From positions 8,871,001 through 8,935,000 of the forward strand of contig CP114499.1 in the NCBI GenBank assembly GCA_027186245.1: a stretch of 64,000 bases of DNA, in the 5' to 3' direction. Made by a program: the position numbers and the translations under genes. The notes under the pieces were generated by a model that searched no databases, was not told the origin of the DNA, and saw only the letters and a program-made list of their open reading frames with translations. Shown one piece after another: positions 34,745 through 46,121 of this stretch (positions within the stretch are counted from its first letter, which is position 1; every line of letters begins with the position of its first letter). Source of the stretch: Coriaria nepalensis (taxonomy: Eukaryota; Streptophyta; Magnoliopsida; Cucurbitales; Coriariaceae).

Positions 34745-37640
34745 GAAGATAAATTTACTCACAGAGCTTGTGATATATATAGTAATCAATTGCATTAACC
34801 TCAAAATCATATGATATAATGACTTAATATAACTTGTGATACTATTAACAGGAAGCTTGCTTAAGACTGTAGATAGACTTTTTGAGTTTGCAAACCATAG
34901 AGTTTGAATTTTTCGTAGAAGTTGGAGAGAAAATTTCTTTATAGTTAATGTCTTCCTTCTAAGTGAAACCTTTTTCGACTAGACACACATTATATCTTCC
35001 AACATTGCCCTTGGAATCTCTTTTGGTTTTAAATATCCATCTACAATCATTAATGAGTTTCGTACCTTCAGCCAACTTGACAATATCCTAAACGTCATTA
35101 TTTTTTATGGATTTCATCTCATCATTCATGGTATCGATCTACTTTTGGAAGTTTGCACTTTGTTTGACTTATTGGAAGTTGATTGGACCATCTTCCCTTG
35201 TTTTTATATCAAACTCATGCTCTTGAAGAAATATAATGTAATCATTTAAAATTGCACTTCTTCTTTCTCTAGTGGATTGCCTAAGTGACATTTTTTTTTT
35301 GGTTGTTGAGTTTACTCTTCTAAAGCAACATCTTGATTTTGAGTAGGGAAGCCTATAGGGAAATTATTGTTATTGTCTTGGGTCGTGTTTTGACCAAAGT
35401 CATTAGGCTAATCATTGTCAATAATAATGTTTGAAAGATGAATAAATTCCTCCTCAAAGACAATATTCCTAACTTTATTTTTCCTCTCAAACTCAACATC
35501 CTCAAGAAATCTCGCATTTCCCATCTTAAAAAAGGAATTAGTTGAGAGATCATAAAACTTAAAACTTCTTGACCGTTCAGCATACCCAACAATATAGTAG
35601 TTAATTGTTCTTGAGTCCAGTTTCCTTTTATGTGGCGTGTAAGGCATTGCCTTAGTTGGACAACCTCAAATGTGTAAGTGCTTGATGCTATGCTTTTTGC
35701 CTAACCATAGTTCCTAAAGGGTTTTAGCTACTATTTTACTAGGTACTATATTCAGTACGTATGTTGCAGCCTTAAATGTCTCTCCCCAAAGTGATTCTGG
35801 TAAAAAGAGTGACTAATTATACTTTTTACCATGTCCTTAAGCATCCCATTTTGTCTCTCAGCAACATTATTCTTGCTAGGTTGCGCTGTATGTATTGTGG
35901 GAAAATTATGCATTGTATCATATCTGCTATAGTATTCATTACCACCGTCAGATTTATCAGTTTTAATCTTCTTGTCTAGTTAATTCTCAACTTCAGCTTT
36001 GAAGGCCTTAAAAAGGTTAAAGGATTGTGACTTCCCATGAATTAAGTATAAATACAAAAAACAAGAATAGTCACCTATAAAAGTGATAAAAATATTGTTG
36101 ATCATTTCAATAAATCATAGGGAATTAACCGCATATATCAGTATTATCAATTATAAGACGTTATAACTCTTTTCGACACTTAACTTCTTAATGTTTGTTT
36201 GTTTCCCTTTAATACTCTCAACAAATATATCATGGTTTTTGAAATTAAAAGGTTCAAGTATTCCGTTTAACACAAGTTTCTCAATTCTTCTTTTAAAGAT
36301 ATAACCTAAACACTTGTGTCATAAGGTCGCAAAATTCTCATTTGTTAATTTGTGTTTGTACCTCTTAAAGTTGTTTGCAAGGTTTCATTAAATGAATTAA
36401 TAATATTCAACATATATAATATATCAATTAAGGAGTCAGTCTCAACAAGAGTAAAGTTAAGTAAAAGAATAAATTTATTATTTTCAAATGAACAAGAATA
36501 ATCATATTTGTCTAAAATAGAAATAGAAACCAAATTCTATCTAAATGACGGTATTATATAAATCTCTCTGAATCCAATAAAATGTTTAATCTCAAAAGAT
36601 AATCTAAAAGTTTAAATGGCTTCAATCGAAACTGTATTGTTATCGCCCACATAAATGAATCTTTCAGCATCATTTGGCAGTCGCCTCCACATACAACTCT
36701 ACATCGACACACTTGTATGAGTAATAGCACACAAATCTATCCAGTAAGTATTATTAGATACAAAAGTTAAATTAACTGCAAAACGAACTAAAGTGAGAAG
36801 CGTCCATTTCTTTACATACCATGTGATATATTTGGAACAATCATTTTCACATGCCCAGGTTTCTTGCAAAAGAAGCAGATAAATTTTAGATTTTGATTCT
36901 TTTGTTGTTTCTTGGGTTGTGATGTTCCCACTATAACTTCTTTATCTTTATTCCTTTTTCGCTTTTTGTCCCTTGAGGTAGTTGCAACATGAGCACTTTC
37001 AACAATCTTATCTCGGTTCAATTTGTTCTCTTCTTGCACATATTGAGAAATGAGTTTATTGAGAGTTCATTTATCTTTTTGAGTATTGTAACTCACCATA
37101 AACTGAACGTATTGTGCAAGAAGAGAAATTAAAACTAAATGCACAAACCGATCACTAGATAGTTTTAACTATAGTGCGTCTAGTTTCGAAGTGATGTTAG
37201 ACTTTTTCATGATGTACTCCCTTATGTTTTCTTTTCCTCTACGCCTTATATGAACAATGTCAGCTAAAAACTTGTTTATCTTAGCTTTTTCGTTCTTTGC
37301 AAAACAATTTTCAATTTCTTGAAGGAAACCCTTAGCAACTACTCATCGAACATACTGCCCCTGAATGTTTCTGAAATGCTGCACTTTAACATCATTAGAG
37401 TAAGATGATTAGAACGATCCTACTTCTCAAAGTTTAATTTATCCTCAGCGAGACTTGTTTCCATAGGAGGATAGGGTTGTTCTTTCTTAATGTATAGTCT
37501 AAATCTATGAAGCCGAGAACCACCAGAACGTTCTCTTTCCAGTTCTTAAAGTTTGTGCCGTTAAGCACGTCGATTGAGTTCATGTTGGCAGTAACAGTAA
37601 CTAACAAATTTGAGAACAAATAAATAACATAAGCTCATTA
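34745..37640 (-). mobile_element. degenerate Ty1-copia retrotransposon, internal region
   Basis: Read on the minus strand the order is gag - protease - integrase - reverse transcriptase, the copia order. Gag begins near 37583 (VLNGTNFKNWKENVL). A zinc-knuckle stretch lies near 36880-36810 with the last Cys lost (CFFCKKPGHVKM). A protease-like block follows (YWIDLCAITHT, 36720 region), then the integrase C-terminal part near 35650-35400 (PYTPHKRKLDSRTINYYIVG, GNARFLEDVEFERK). The reverse-transcriptase start reads LAEGTKLINDCRWIFKTKRD near 35070 and KLKKSIYSLKQA near 34870. Many stops and frameshifts are present, the RT is internally deleted, no catalytic YVDD is seen and RNase H is absent. It lies inside an intron of the TRP pseudogene, antisense to it. 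LTR ends could not be fixed. Confidence 0.82.
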
Positions 37641-38188
37641 ATAAAATTATGTCAAAACAAAACAAATATGTAAATGTAAAATATAAATTTTCATACAATT
37701 GTAGTGGTAGACCCATTTAATAAGATGTCTAGCACAACATTGATATTTAGTCGTTGGACAGAAGCATAAATCTTGTAAGTGGTATTCTCTATGCAGAAAT
37801 CAAATGTTGATAATAAATCAGGTCAAACAATAACCTTCCTTTGGACCAATAAGTTGTCTACAAAGAAACTTTATAATCATCACATATTTATTTATGTAGA
37901 TGTGTTTACTATTTGGCCAATTAATGATATTTATTTGGGCTGATCATTGATTGCATAAACAACAAATATACATATCTTACCATCTCAAAATAAATAAATC
38001 TAAGTAAAAGATGTTATTTTGATAATAATTTGTTTCAATTAATTTATTTCAAGATAAAAAAATGAGTAGAATAAAATTTAAGACTTTAAAATTTTGAATA
38101 TATTATATTTAAATGATGTTATAACGGTAATAAATTATTCAAATTTATTTCTTACACGAAAAATCTCGAAAGTAAACTTGAAATTAAG

Positions 38189-38193
38189 ATATA

Positions 38194-38227
<34 letters not shown>

Positions 38228-38228
38228 T
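38189..38228. repeat. (AT)n plus T-run simple repeat
   Basis: About ten AT units followed by 18 T, read directly. Confidence 0.9.
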
Positions 38229-38754
38229 AACTCAATTCAAATCTATTATGAATCAAATGTGAATCTTGGTCAAGGTAGATTCTAATATTTTACAATTTCT
38301 TTTCACGTTATTTTCATGACATTCTGCACTTAATTTTATACACTTCTATCTACATCCAATCAATCAGTAAGAATCATCCGTAATATATCAGGAATATATT
38401 AAGAATATACAATTTGTAATCAATCATTAGTCGATGATTATATATCTTTAAACAAGAAACAATCGTTAATAAAACAATCAATCGTGCTTACAGAATTGGT
38501 AGCCATAAATTCAGGTACTCATGCATTTATGAACTAAATTCATTCTTAAAATTAAAAATTTTAATCAAGATTAACGAAAATTAAAGAAAATTATACACAT
38601 GATTATGAATCAAATCCTAATATCATATGGATTTAATAAAAATATATAATCATGTATATAAATAATATAAATATAAGAAGTTTATTAATTAATATATATT
38701 CATATATTACTTATTAGAATAAATATATATTATATATTAATCTCCTAAATTTTA

Positions 38755-38809
38755 AATAAAATATCAAAATTTTGTAATAGAATAATGAGAATGGCGTAGC
38801 GGAAATATA
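38755..38809. repeat. possible LTR remnant, upper copy
   Basis: Diverged direct-repeat partner of 34538-34590, same orientation, on the 5' (gag) side of the copia element. Short and decayed; could be chance in AT-rich DNA. Confidence 0.35.
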
Positions 38810-38967
38810 ATAATTAACTTTTGGGATCAAAAGTTTATATTGAATAAGATGTTTTATTGAACTCTATTACGATATATTACGTAATTAGCTTAATTAAAAT
38901 AAAAATTTAAATATAATTATTAATAATTTGAAATGATAGATTATTAAAATAATCTTAAACTTAAAAG

Positions 38968-39684
38968 AGGAGGGTCATGGAGGCAGTGAATTATGCACTT
39001 GGAGAAGGGATTCATGTTGGAATCCTTCTTCATGGGAAGAAGGTCAGAGATGACAACAAAACTCTCCTTCACTCCGGAATATTTCATAATTACAAGCCTC
39101 ATAGATTGGGATTGGGATTTACCTTGGAACCTAGTCATGCTAAGATTACATCTCCTCCATGTGACAAAGAAGAGGATTTAACCAGGTAACAAGATCTTTA
39201 TGTTCCATTTCTTTTTGGTCCCATAAGGAATCAAAGCATCGTGTAGCCATACATTCATCTAATCGTGTTATAGGATTCATTCCGTCGATTCTGTCCTGTC
39301 CAAAGTGACCGGAATATGATTCCTTCCTTTGCTAACACAATTAGCATGGAGATTGGAGGCAATAGCTTTGATTCCCTTTCATCCAAACCCGGATATTCCG
39401 AGTTTATATGACGTCGTATTGGGAGGCCTTTCACGGTGTCAGAAGTAGAAGCACCGGTGGCGTGATATCGATCTGAAGGTAATTATTTGTCGATTGAAAA
39501 ACTTAGAGATCTTTTAAGAAAACTTAACTGTGCAATGTTTTATTAGGATAAATGGAAGACATGGGTTCACACGGCAAGGATATCACCTCAGCGAAGACAG
39601 GGACAACCCGTTCCTCAAGAGCTTTTGGACCAGGTCCTTGCTGCTCATGCCTACTGGTCACACACGCTCATGAACACCATGTAA
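38968..39684 (+). pseudogene. telomere-repeat-binding protein (TRP/TRFL) pseudogene, 3' part
   Basis: Continues the locus at 33315-34392. The exon at 38968-39185 encodes the ubiquitin-like domain (VMEAVNYALGEGIHVGILLH, GKKVRDDNKTLLHSGI, LGFTLEPSHAKI). The exon ending 39478 has a serine-rich part, an in-frame TGA at 39409-39411, then RRIGRPFTVSEVEA, the start of the telobox Myb domain; the Myb then jumps, with a frame change, to HRWRDIDLK, losing about a dozen residues. The next exon (39547-39684) reads DKWKTWVHTARISPQRRQGQ and ELLDQVLAAHAYWSHT before a stop. The exon carrying the telobox core (family VDLKDKWK, preceded by FDNA..RTY) is absent. DNA binding would be lost. Confidence 0.85.
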
Positions 39685-40854
39685 AGCATAACCTCCAACC
39701 TGTTACCTGATTAATAGTCCATCTTCTTGTAAATGTCAAATAAAGAAGTTTATTACAAGACTGTATATACTAAATAAGTTCAATCTTGTTCTTCAAGAAA
39801 GAGATTCAAATGTTGCTTGACCCATGATGCTATTACCAGCAGTGAAAACGAGTGCGCACGATTTGATTCATTGTTAAAAATCTGGTTCTGATTTCACGAT
39901 CATGTAATAAAGAAACGAAATACGGAAAACATTAAAAAAAATTAAAATTAAAATTAAAGTAGAGAACTACAAAAACTATAATGAAGATAAGGCCAACCAA
40001 TTCTGCAGTACACGTCAAATAGCCACAAAATGACAAACGGGTCAACCTACGGTGGACACGGACTATGATAAGGAAAGCACACTAGTACAGGATGAAACTT
40101 TGTCTTCCCTGGTCGACACTATTAAGCCTTTTTACAATATTCCACTCGTTCTTCACGGACCTAGTCCCACGTGGGCGACTACATGTGAAACGCTGGTCCC
40201 CCCCTTCTGTTGACAGCTACTGCACCGAAAGGGTATTTAAGTAATTGGGTATGTACAACGTGATAGTGCGAGTCGGATCTTAATTGCAACGGTGTCGACG
40301 TTAGAGGATTCGTCGTGCTTATAAATTTTTTATTTACGGAACGATAGAAATCAGATCAGCGGCATGGGAAACGAACGGCCACGATTGGCCAACTAACCTC
40401 GGAGACTTTCTTCCAGAATCAACTCTCCTCCCTCTCCTGTCTACATATTAGTAGCAAGGTCATCTCTCTCTCTCTCTCTCTCAGATACGCTTTTGCTAAT
40501 TCTGAGCTTCACTGTAAGCAAGCTTGCAGACCATGTTACAGCCTTACAGGGGAGCTAAGTTTCTGCAGTCATTTCCGTGTGTTTTGAAATTCAAATTGAC
40601 TTCAGCAGCTACTGAGAAATATTGGTGCTCATTATCTAGCTCCCTGTTCTTTCTGATTATCAAGAACTTTTCTCAGCTGTTTGATTGGACGAGCTGAGCT
40701 TCCAATCTTGTTGATTCATTTGATTGAATGTTTATTTGGGAAAACTCTGTTTTGCTAAGGACCTTGGAAACGTGAATTGCTACCCTACTCTGCTGCTGTT
40801 TGAGTTTCAATCTTGAGATATAATTCTTGAGCTGTACAGATTATTGCGAGATTG
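39685..40854 (+). promoter_or_regulatory. upstream region and leader of the GRAS gene
   Basis: No coding exon of its own. Holds a palindromic G-box CCCACGTGGG at 40166-40175, a CT microsatellite at 40463-40482 typical of plant 5' leaders, and a 54-codon upstream open frame at 40533-40697. A leader intron is possible but its borders are not certain. Confidence 0.5.
40166..40175. promoter_or_regulatory. palindromic G-box CCCACGTGGG
   Basis: Perfect 10-base palindrome around the CACGTG core, about 680 bases upstream of the GRAS start codon. G-boxes bind bZIP and bHLH factors; use here is inferred. Confidence 0.5.
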
Positions 40855-43110
40855 ATGATGGCTTTTGATCCACGTCTAAGGGGATACTCGAGCTCCATGA
40901 ATGGGATCCAAGTAGGAAATAACTCTCTGTCCATTCATTTGAATCAGAGTGTAGTTGTACGTCCATTCCTAGATCACAGTCTTAACGAGCTACCCTATCC
41001 ATCGCCGACTAACATAGCCTCGTCTTCCAGTAATATCACCTCGTGTTCGAGCTTCAGCCACGAAGATGATTCTCTGGAAGATTGTGATTTTTCTGATTCT
41101 GTTTTGAGCTACATAAACCAGATGCTTATGGAAGAAGATATGGAGGAGAAGACGTGCATGCTTCATGATTCTTTGGATCTTCAAGCAGCTGAGAAATCAT
41201 TTTATGATGTCCTTGGGAAAAAATATCCCCCTTCACCGGAACCAACCAGGCTGTATACCAGTGGATACAGTGAGAGACTAGATGATGATTTCTCTGGAAG
41301 CTTTATCAATTACCTCAGTTATAATAGTAATAACAATGTCTATTTTGGTGATGATTGCCAGATTCAGAATCTAGGGGAAGAAATCTCTCAAATAAGAAGC
41401 CATCCTGTTGATACTGTTTATCAGTTATCTAATTGCTCTTCAAACAGTATAGTTACCCGTGTAGATGGACCGGCAGACTCTCCGAGCAGTACAATTGAAG
41501 CTCCCAAGTCGAATAATGGAAACCAGTCTGTTTGGCAGTTTAGGAAAGGGGTTGAGGAGGCTAGAAAGTTTCTACCTAGTGGAAATGAGTTGTTTCTTAA
41601 TTTGGAGGGTAACAGTTTGCTTACCAAGGAGCTGGAGGTGGGAAAAATGAATGAGGCTGTTGTTAAGGTGGAGGGGAAGGATGAGGCGGGGTTCTTGCCT
41701 AATGAGCCACGGGGAAGGAAGAATCATCTTAGAGATGATAGAGATTCAGAGGAAGAGAGAAACAGCAAGCAAGCGGCTGTATTTACTGAATCGACCTTGC
41801 GGTCAAAGATGTTTGATATTGTTTTGCTTTGTAGTGCAGGGGAAGGACTTAATCGATTGGAAATTCTTCGGAATGAGTTGAAGAAAGCAAAGAATAACAG
41901 TTTACCGCAGAACGGGCAATCAAAAGGGTCTAATGGGGGAAGAGGTCGTGGAAAGAAACAAAGTGGAAAAAAGGAGGTGATAGATTTGAGAACTCTCCTT
42001 GTTCTTTGTGCACAAGCAGTTGCAGCTGATGATCATAATAGTGCAAGTGAACTGCTAAGGCAGATCAGGCAACATTCTTCTCCTTTTGGGGATGGGAATC
42101 AGAGATTAGCCCATTGCTTAGCAGATGGCTTAGAGGCACGCTTGGCTGGTACAGGTAGCCAAATTTACAAGGGCCTTGTTAATAAGAAAAGATCTGCTGC
42201 AGATCTCCTAAAAGCTTACCACCTATACCTCGCCGCATGCCCGTTTAGGAAGATGTCTAATTTCACCTCAAACAAGACCATAATGAAATTAGCAGCAAAT
42301 GCAACTAGGCTGCATATCATTGATTTTGGTATCCTTTATGGTTTCCAATGGCCCACTCTTATTCAGAGGATCTCTTGGAGAGAGGGTGGACCGCCAAGGC
42401 TTAAGATTACTGGCATAGAGTATCCCCAGCCTGGATTTCGTCCTGCTGAGAGAGTTGAGGAAACAGGACGACGTTTGGAAAACTATGCTGAGAGTTTCAA
42501 GGTACCATTTGAGTACCATGCTATAGCTCAAAAATGGGATACTATTAAAGTTGAGGATCTCAAGATAGACCCAGATGAGGTCCTGGTCGTAAATTGTTTG
42601 TATCGGGCTAAGAACTTGCAGGATGAGAGTGTTGCAGTAGATAGTGCAAGAAATGCTTTTCTTGATTTGATAACGAAGATTAATCCCACTATTTTTATGC
42701 ATGGAGTTGTTAACGGAGCATATAACGCTCCTTTCTTTGTCACCCGTTTTCGAGAGGTTCTGTTTCATTATTCTGCTCTGTTTGATATGCTTGAAACTGT
42801 TGTGCCCAGAGAGGATAGGGAGAGAATGCTAATTGAGACGGAGATATTTGGCAGAGAAGCTCTGAATGTTATAGCGTGTGAGGGTTGGGAGAGAGTGGAA
42901 AGACCAGAGACATATAAGCAGTGGCAAGTTCGCAATATGAGGGCTGGATTTGTGCAAGTGCCATTGGACAGAGAACTACTGGAAAGGGCAAGTGAGAAAG
43001 TGAGGTTAAGTTACCATAAGGATTTTCTGATTAATGAAGACAGCAAATGGATGTTGCAGGGATGGAAGGGACGGATCATCTACGCCCTCTCTGCTTGGAA
43101 GCCGGCTTAG
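40855..43110 (+). CDS. GRAS transcription regulator, LISCL group (SCL14/SCL33-like), 751 aa
   Basis: Intron-free coding exon, as usual for GRAS genes. Nuclear transcription regulator; SCL14-type proteins act with TGA factors in xenobiotic and stress responses. The N-terminus is the acidic, disordered LISCL region starting MMAFDPRLRGYSS with SVLSYINQMLMEEDME. The GRAS domain begins near residue 378: LRTLLVLCAQAVAADDHNSA (LHR I), LHIIDFGILYGFQWPTLIQR (VHIID variant, about 485), then LHR II, TIFMHGVVNGAYNAPFFVTR (PFYRE, about 609), and REALNVIACEGWERVERPE followed by C-terminal SAW motif GWKGRIIYALSAWKP. A basic stretch GRGRGKKQSGKKE before LHR I may be a nuclear signal. The codon at 40852 is TTG; the start is ATG at 40855. 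Confidence 0.95.
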   Translation: MMAFDPRLRGYSSSMNGIQVGNNSLSIHLNQSVVVRPFLDHSLNELPYPSPTNIASSSSNITSCSSFSHEDDSLEDCDFSDSVLSYINQMLMEEDMEEKTCMLHDSLDLQAAEKSFYDVLGKKYPPSPEPTRLYTSGYSERLDDDFSGSFINYLSYNSNNNVYFGDDCQIQNLGEEISQIRSHPVDTVYQLSNCSSNSIVTRVDGPADSPSSTIEAPKSNNGNQSVWQFRKGVEEARKFLPSGNELFLNLEGNSLLTKELEVGKMNEAVVKVEGKDEAGFLPNEPRGRKNHLRDDRDSEEERNSKQAAVFTESTLRSKMFDIVLLCSAGEGLNRLEILRNELKKAKNNSLPQNGQSKGSNGGRGRGKKQSGKKEVIDLRTLLVLCAQAVAADDHNSASELLRQIRQHSSPFGDGNQRLAHCLADGLEARLAGTGSQIYKGLVNKKRSAADLLKAYHLYLAACPFRKMSNFTSNKTIMKLAANATRLHIIDFGILYGFQWPTLIQRISWREGGPPRLKITGIEYPQPGFRPAERVEETGRRLENYAESFKVPFEYHAIAQKWDTIKVEDLKIDPDEVLVVNCLYRAKNLQDESVAVDSARNAFLDLITKINPTIFMHGVVNGAYNAPFFVTRFREVLFHYSALFDMLETVVPREDRERMLIETEIFGREALNVIACEGWERVERPETYKQWQVRNMRAGFVQVPLDRELLERASEKVRLSYHKDFLINEDSKWMLQGWKGRIIYALSAWKPA

Positions 43111-43673
43111 ACAAATTTGTATGAAGAAGATCGCTACTGTTACAAGGGGTACAAGGGGTCTTCTTTTTTCAGCATGGTGGACTCAGATCACTTTGATATG
43201 ATGTGATAGAAGATATGCAATATTGCTCTTTAATTATAAATGGCTTGCTTTTATTTCTCTTGTATTGTTACTGTGTTCTATTTCAAGACTCGCTCACTCA
43301 TTTGGCAATCTAACAGGTCAGTTGCTAAACTGCTGGTGTTAATTCTTGGTGAAAATCAAGTGCTTAGGATCATGCTTGTGATGCGTTTATCGAGGAATAA
43401 TCGAAAGAAAAAGATAAACAGCTGAAAGAATGCAATTGGAGAATCTGGCAAGGTAAACCTCTTTGTTATCTGCTGCTATTATCCTTTCACTAGATAGAAA
43501 TATAAAGAGAAAAAAACCGGGTATTTTAGGATGAGCTTCTCTGAAAAGGGTACGCAAGGAATAAGGGAGAGATTTCTTATGGTTTCTGCAATGATTCATT
43601 CACAGTACAAAAGACAGGTCGAATATGTTGTACAGTCACTTCAGATAGTTTAATGGAGACATAAATAAATGGG
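43111..43673. other. GRAS 3' UTR and intergenic
   Basis: No coding exon recognised on either strand. Most of the first part is probably the GRAS 3' untranslated region. Confidence 0.5.
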
Positions 43674-44145
43674 CTACTTTCGAGAGCTTTCCTTTAGTAA
43701 GTGATTAGGTGTTAATGGAGCCAGTAGGACGCTAACTGTCACCATATCCGGCAACAATGGTGCCTCCATGCGGTGGCTTACCTCCATACTCTTCAATAAA
43801 CAACTTGTTTGTGGAGAGGGAACCGGAGCCACATACATTTCCCCTGAAGCATTTGTTTATTATCCACGATAGTTAAACGAGGTAATGATTGGTTAGTGTC
43901 CCAAATCTGCAACAGTTTTTACCTTCTTACTCTTTAGATGCCATGTTCTTGAATTCTCATTGGGTAGGCATATTCTCGAAACCCCGGTTGGCCCCCCGGC
44001 GTGCCCTCTTACTTTCCACCGATTTGTCTTCAGAATTCAGTACCCCATAGTATTGTCTCAAACATGAAAAATCAGAAGCACGTGATGATGTCCACGTGAC
44101 TGTAAAAGAACATCCTCTCCAGTTCGTCGCTTGTCCTGTCTTCAT
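43674..44145 (-). CDS. possible small two-exon gene, unrecognised (about 100 aa)
   Basis: Exon 1 44145-44013 starts MKTGQATNWRGCSFTVTW and ends at a strong donor (A|GTAAGA). Exon 2 43843-43674 follows a good acceptor (GCTTCAG) and in the joined frame reads REMYVAPVPSPQTSCLLKSM to a stop. Another frame of exon 2 (CGSGSLSTNKLFIEEYGGKP then PHGGTIVAGYGDS) looks at least as protein-like but does not join exon 1 in phase. I do not recognise either. It could be a non-coding transcript or chance. Confidence 0.22.
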
Positions 44146-44494
44146 TTTAATCAGAACTGCGAGTGCATGTCATGTGACCATATGTGTCTGTCTTCAAGAA
44201 ATATCTAAAAAAAGATTGTATTCGTATACATATATATTTATAATTGATTGTATAGCAGAGACGTATATTCATTGGAACCAATCAGAAAATGTACATGTCT
44301 GCATTATTTCAAAGAGCTTTATTCATAAATATAAATATATACATAAGCAATTGTTCACTTCAGTACCGGTGGTCCGGTGTGCCACTGAGCAGCTCAGACA
44401 TGAAAAAGAGGTATCATGAAGATTCTATGAGTTGGATTCTTGAGATGATTAGATTCCCCAAAACAACATTCCTTTGCAATCACAAGACCAGAGT
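44146..44494. other. short intergenic stretch
   Basis: AT-rich, nothing recognised; the lower part is probably the 3' UTR of the HAD gene. Confidence 0.5.
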
Positions 44495-46121
44495 CTAAGC
44501 ACTGACCGATGCTTCCACTGCAACTTTGCCCGAGTAACTAACTTCCGATTTCATTTCGACATCCCAAAGCTCAGGTAATGCTTCCCTTAGGTTGTGGATA
44601 CTCTCTAAGGCATAATCTGCACCCTTCACTCGTTGAGAAGTCCCTACCTGCTCTCACATAATTAGCAAAAAGACTCAACTAGTTAGACCATATTAACTAT
44701 AGTAATCTGTTTCCTTTAGCTGAAGTTTTGAAGTTTGAACAACTTACAAGCACTGTGTGAAGACCGACACGCTTGCCAGCTTGTATGTTACGAACACTGT
44801 CTTCGAAAAACAGCTGAAAAAATCCAACAAAAACTAAGGGATGAAGTCGAAATACAGAAAAAGGAAAAGGAAACTTTAGAAACTATAAAAGATTCATCTT
44901 ACTGTTCTATGAGGGTTGATGATATCTACAATTTTGAAAGCCTGTTCAATGGCGGTTTCCGATGGTTTGCAAACAATGGGTGTTTTCGGCAATGCCAAGT
45001 CAGGGTTCGGTTGAGAAAAATGGCCAATTATGTCGAAGATTTCAGAGACACTAGTAGGACTGTTAACGGTACCAGCATTAGCAATGCTTGATCCTAGAAA
45101 CTCTATATCATCTTCATCATCAGAAACAGTACTTTTATGAATGGGATTGAGGGTCTCGAAGCATATAATCCCTTCAAAACAATCTTCTAATCCAAGTCTG
45201 TTAAGTGCTTTAGCTGCGTGAACCTTGTCTGCATTTGTAAATATCTATTTCATACAGAAAAAGAGAACATGTCATGAGCAGAGGAAATGAAGCCAGTGGT
45301 CTGGTTCATACGTTATCAGTTACCGTGGAAACTTAAGTACTTACGACTTTCCGATACGGCAGGCTTAGTAGAAGACTTCTTAAAACAGGATCAGGTTTTA
45401 GGTTCTCATAAGGTAGTCTGCCATGAACAAAGCTGAAAAAACAGAACGTTGAAAAGTAAATCGACCTAGCAATTTAAAAAACACCATGAAAACAGGAAAA
45501 AATGAGCTTAACATCTCAGTATACCTGTGATATTCATCATAGTCAAAGTCATAGCCAATTGCCTGCAGGGTTTAAACCCAGTAAAAGAGACACATCAGTG
45601 TGTTTTTCATTTCTACAAATCCAACAAAAAAAAAAAAAAAGACTTGTTCCATATCGTACCCTTAGACCAGCCATCGTCGTTCCATAATTCTTGTATAGTA
45701 AGTTACCCAAGATATTGATCTTACTCCTCTCAATGCTGAGCTTTTCGATCATGTAATCTACACAAGGATTGACATGGCCATTTCAAATCTATCAGATTAG
45801 AAGTTTGATAAGGTTGTTACGAGAATTTCTCGCATTAGCATGATTCATGCAAGAACTTGTTGGGTGTAAGTAGGAATTTGAATTTGAGGCCTAACATTGG
45901 TTACCTTCTATATTCTTTCGGCATTGGGTCGCCAACCCAGTACTCAGGGGATACAAAGTATCATCCAAATCTGCGATTTCAATAACATTACAAACATATT
46001 TTTCCAAACAAAAAATTAAAACTTTTAAGATACAATTTTCTGGAAATGAAAAGGGCTTACCAAATAGGAGACAGTCATATTTTGCTCTCTGCGCTTGCCT
46101 GTAAAGATCCTCGTATTCCAT
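44495..46121 (-). CDS. HAD-superfamily hydrolase, pyrimidine 5'-nucleotidase / SDT1-like, 303 aa
   Basis: Cytosolic HAD phosphatase of the family often named 'suppressor of disruption of TFIIS'; relatives dephosphorylate pyrimidine mononucleotides. Eight exons: 46121-46061, 45970-45905, 45757-45660, 45562-45525, 45432-45345, 45244-44903, 44813-44748, 44647-44495, all GT-AG and in phase. HAD motif I is FDLDDTLYPLSTG (two Asp, residues about 21-24), motif II is VIFTNADK (near 117-123), and motif IV is LFFEDSVRNI (near 232). A family insertion rich in acidic residues (VSDDEDDIEFLG) precedes motif III. Start MEYEDLYRQAQRAKYDCLLF is the usual one. No lesion. Substrate is inferred from the family. 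Confidence 0.93.

Larger units (their letters stand above)
37641..38967. other. very AT-rich stretch, copia leader/LTR remnant or old intron
   Basis: No gene. Contains a (TA)n run at about 38189-38210 followed directly by an 18-base T run, and a possible LTR remnant at 38755-38809. Likely a mix of retroelement leader and TRP intron. Confidence 0.5.
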
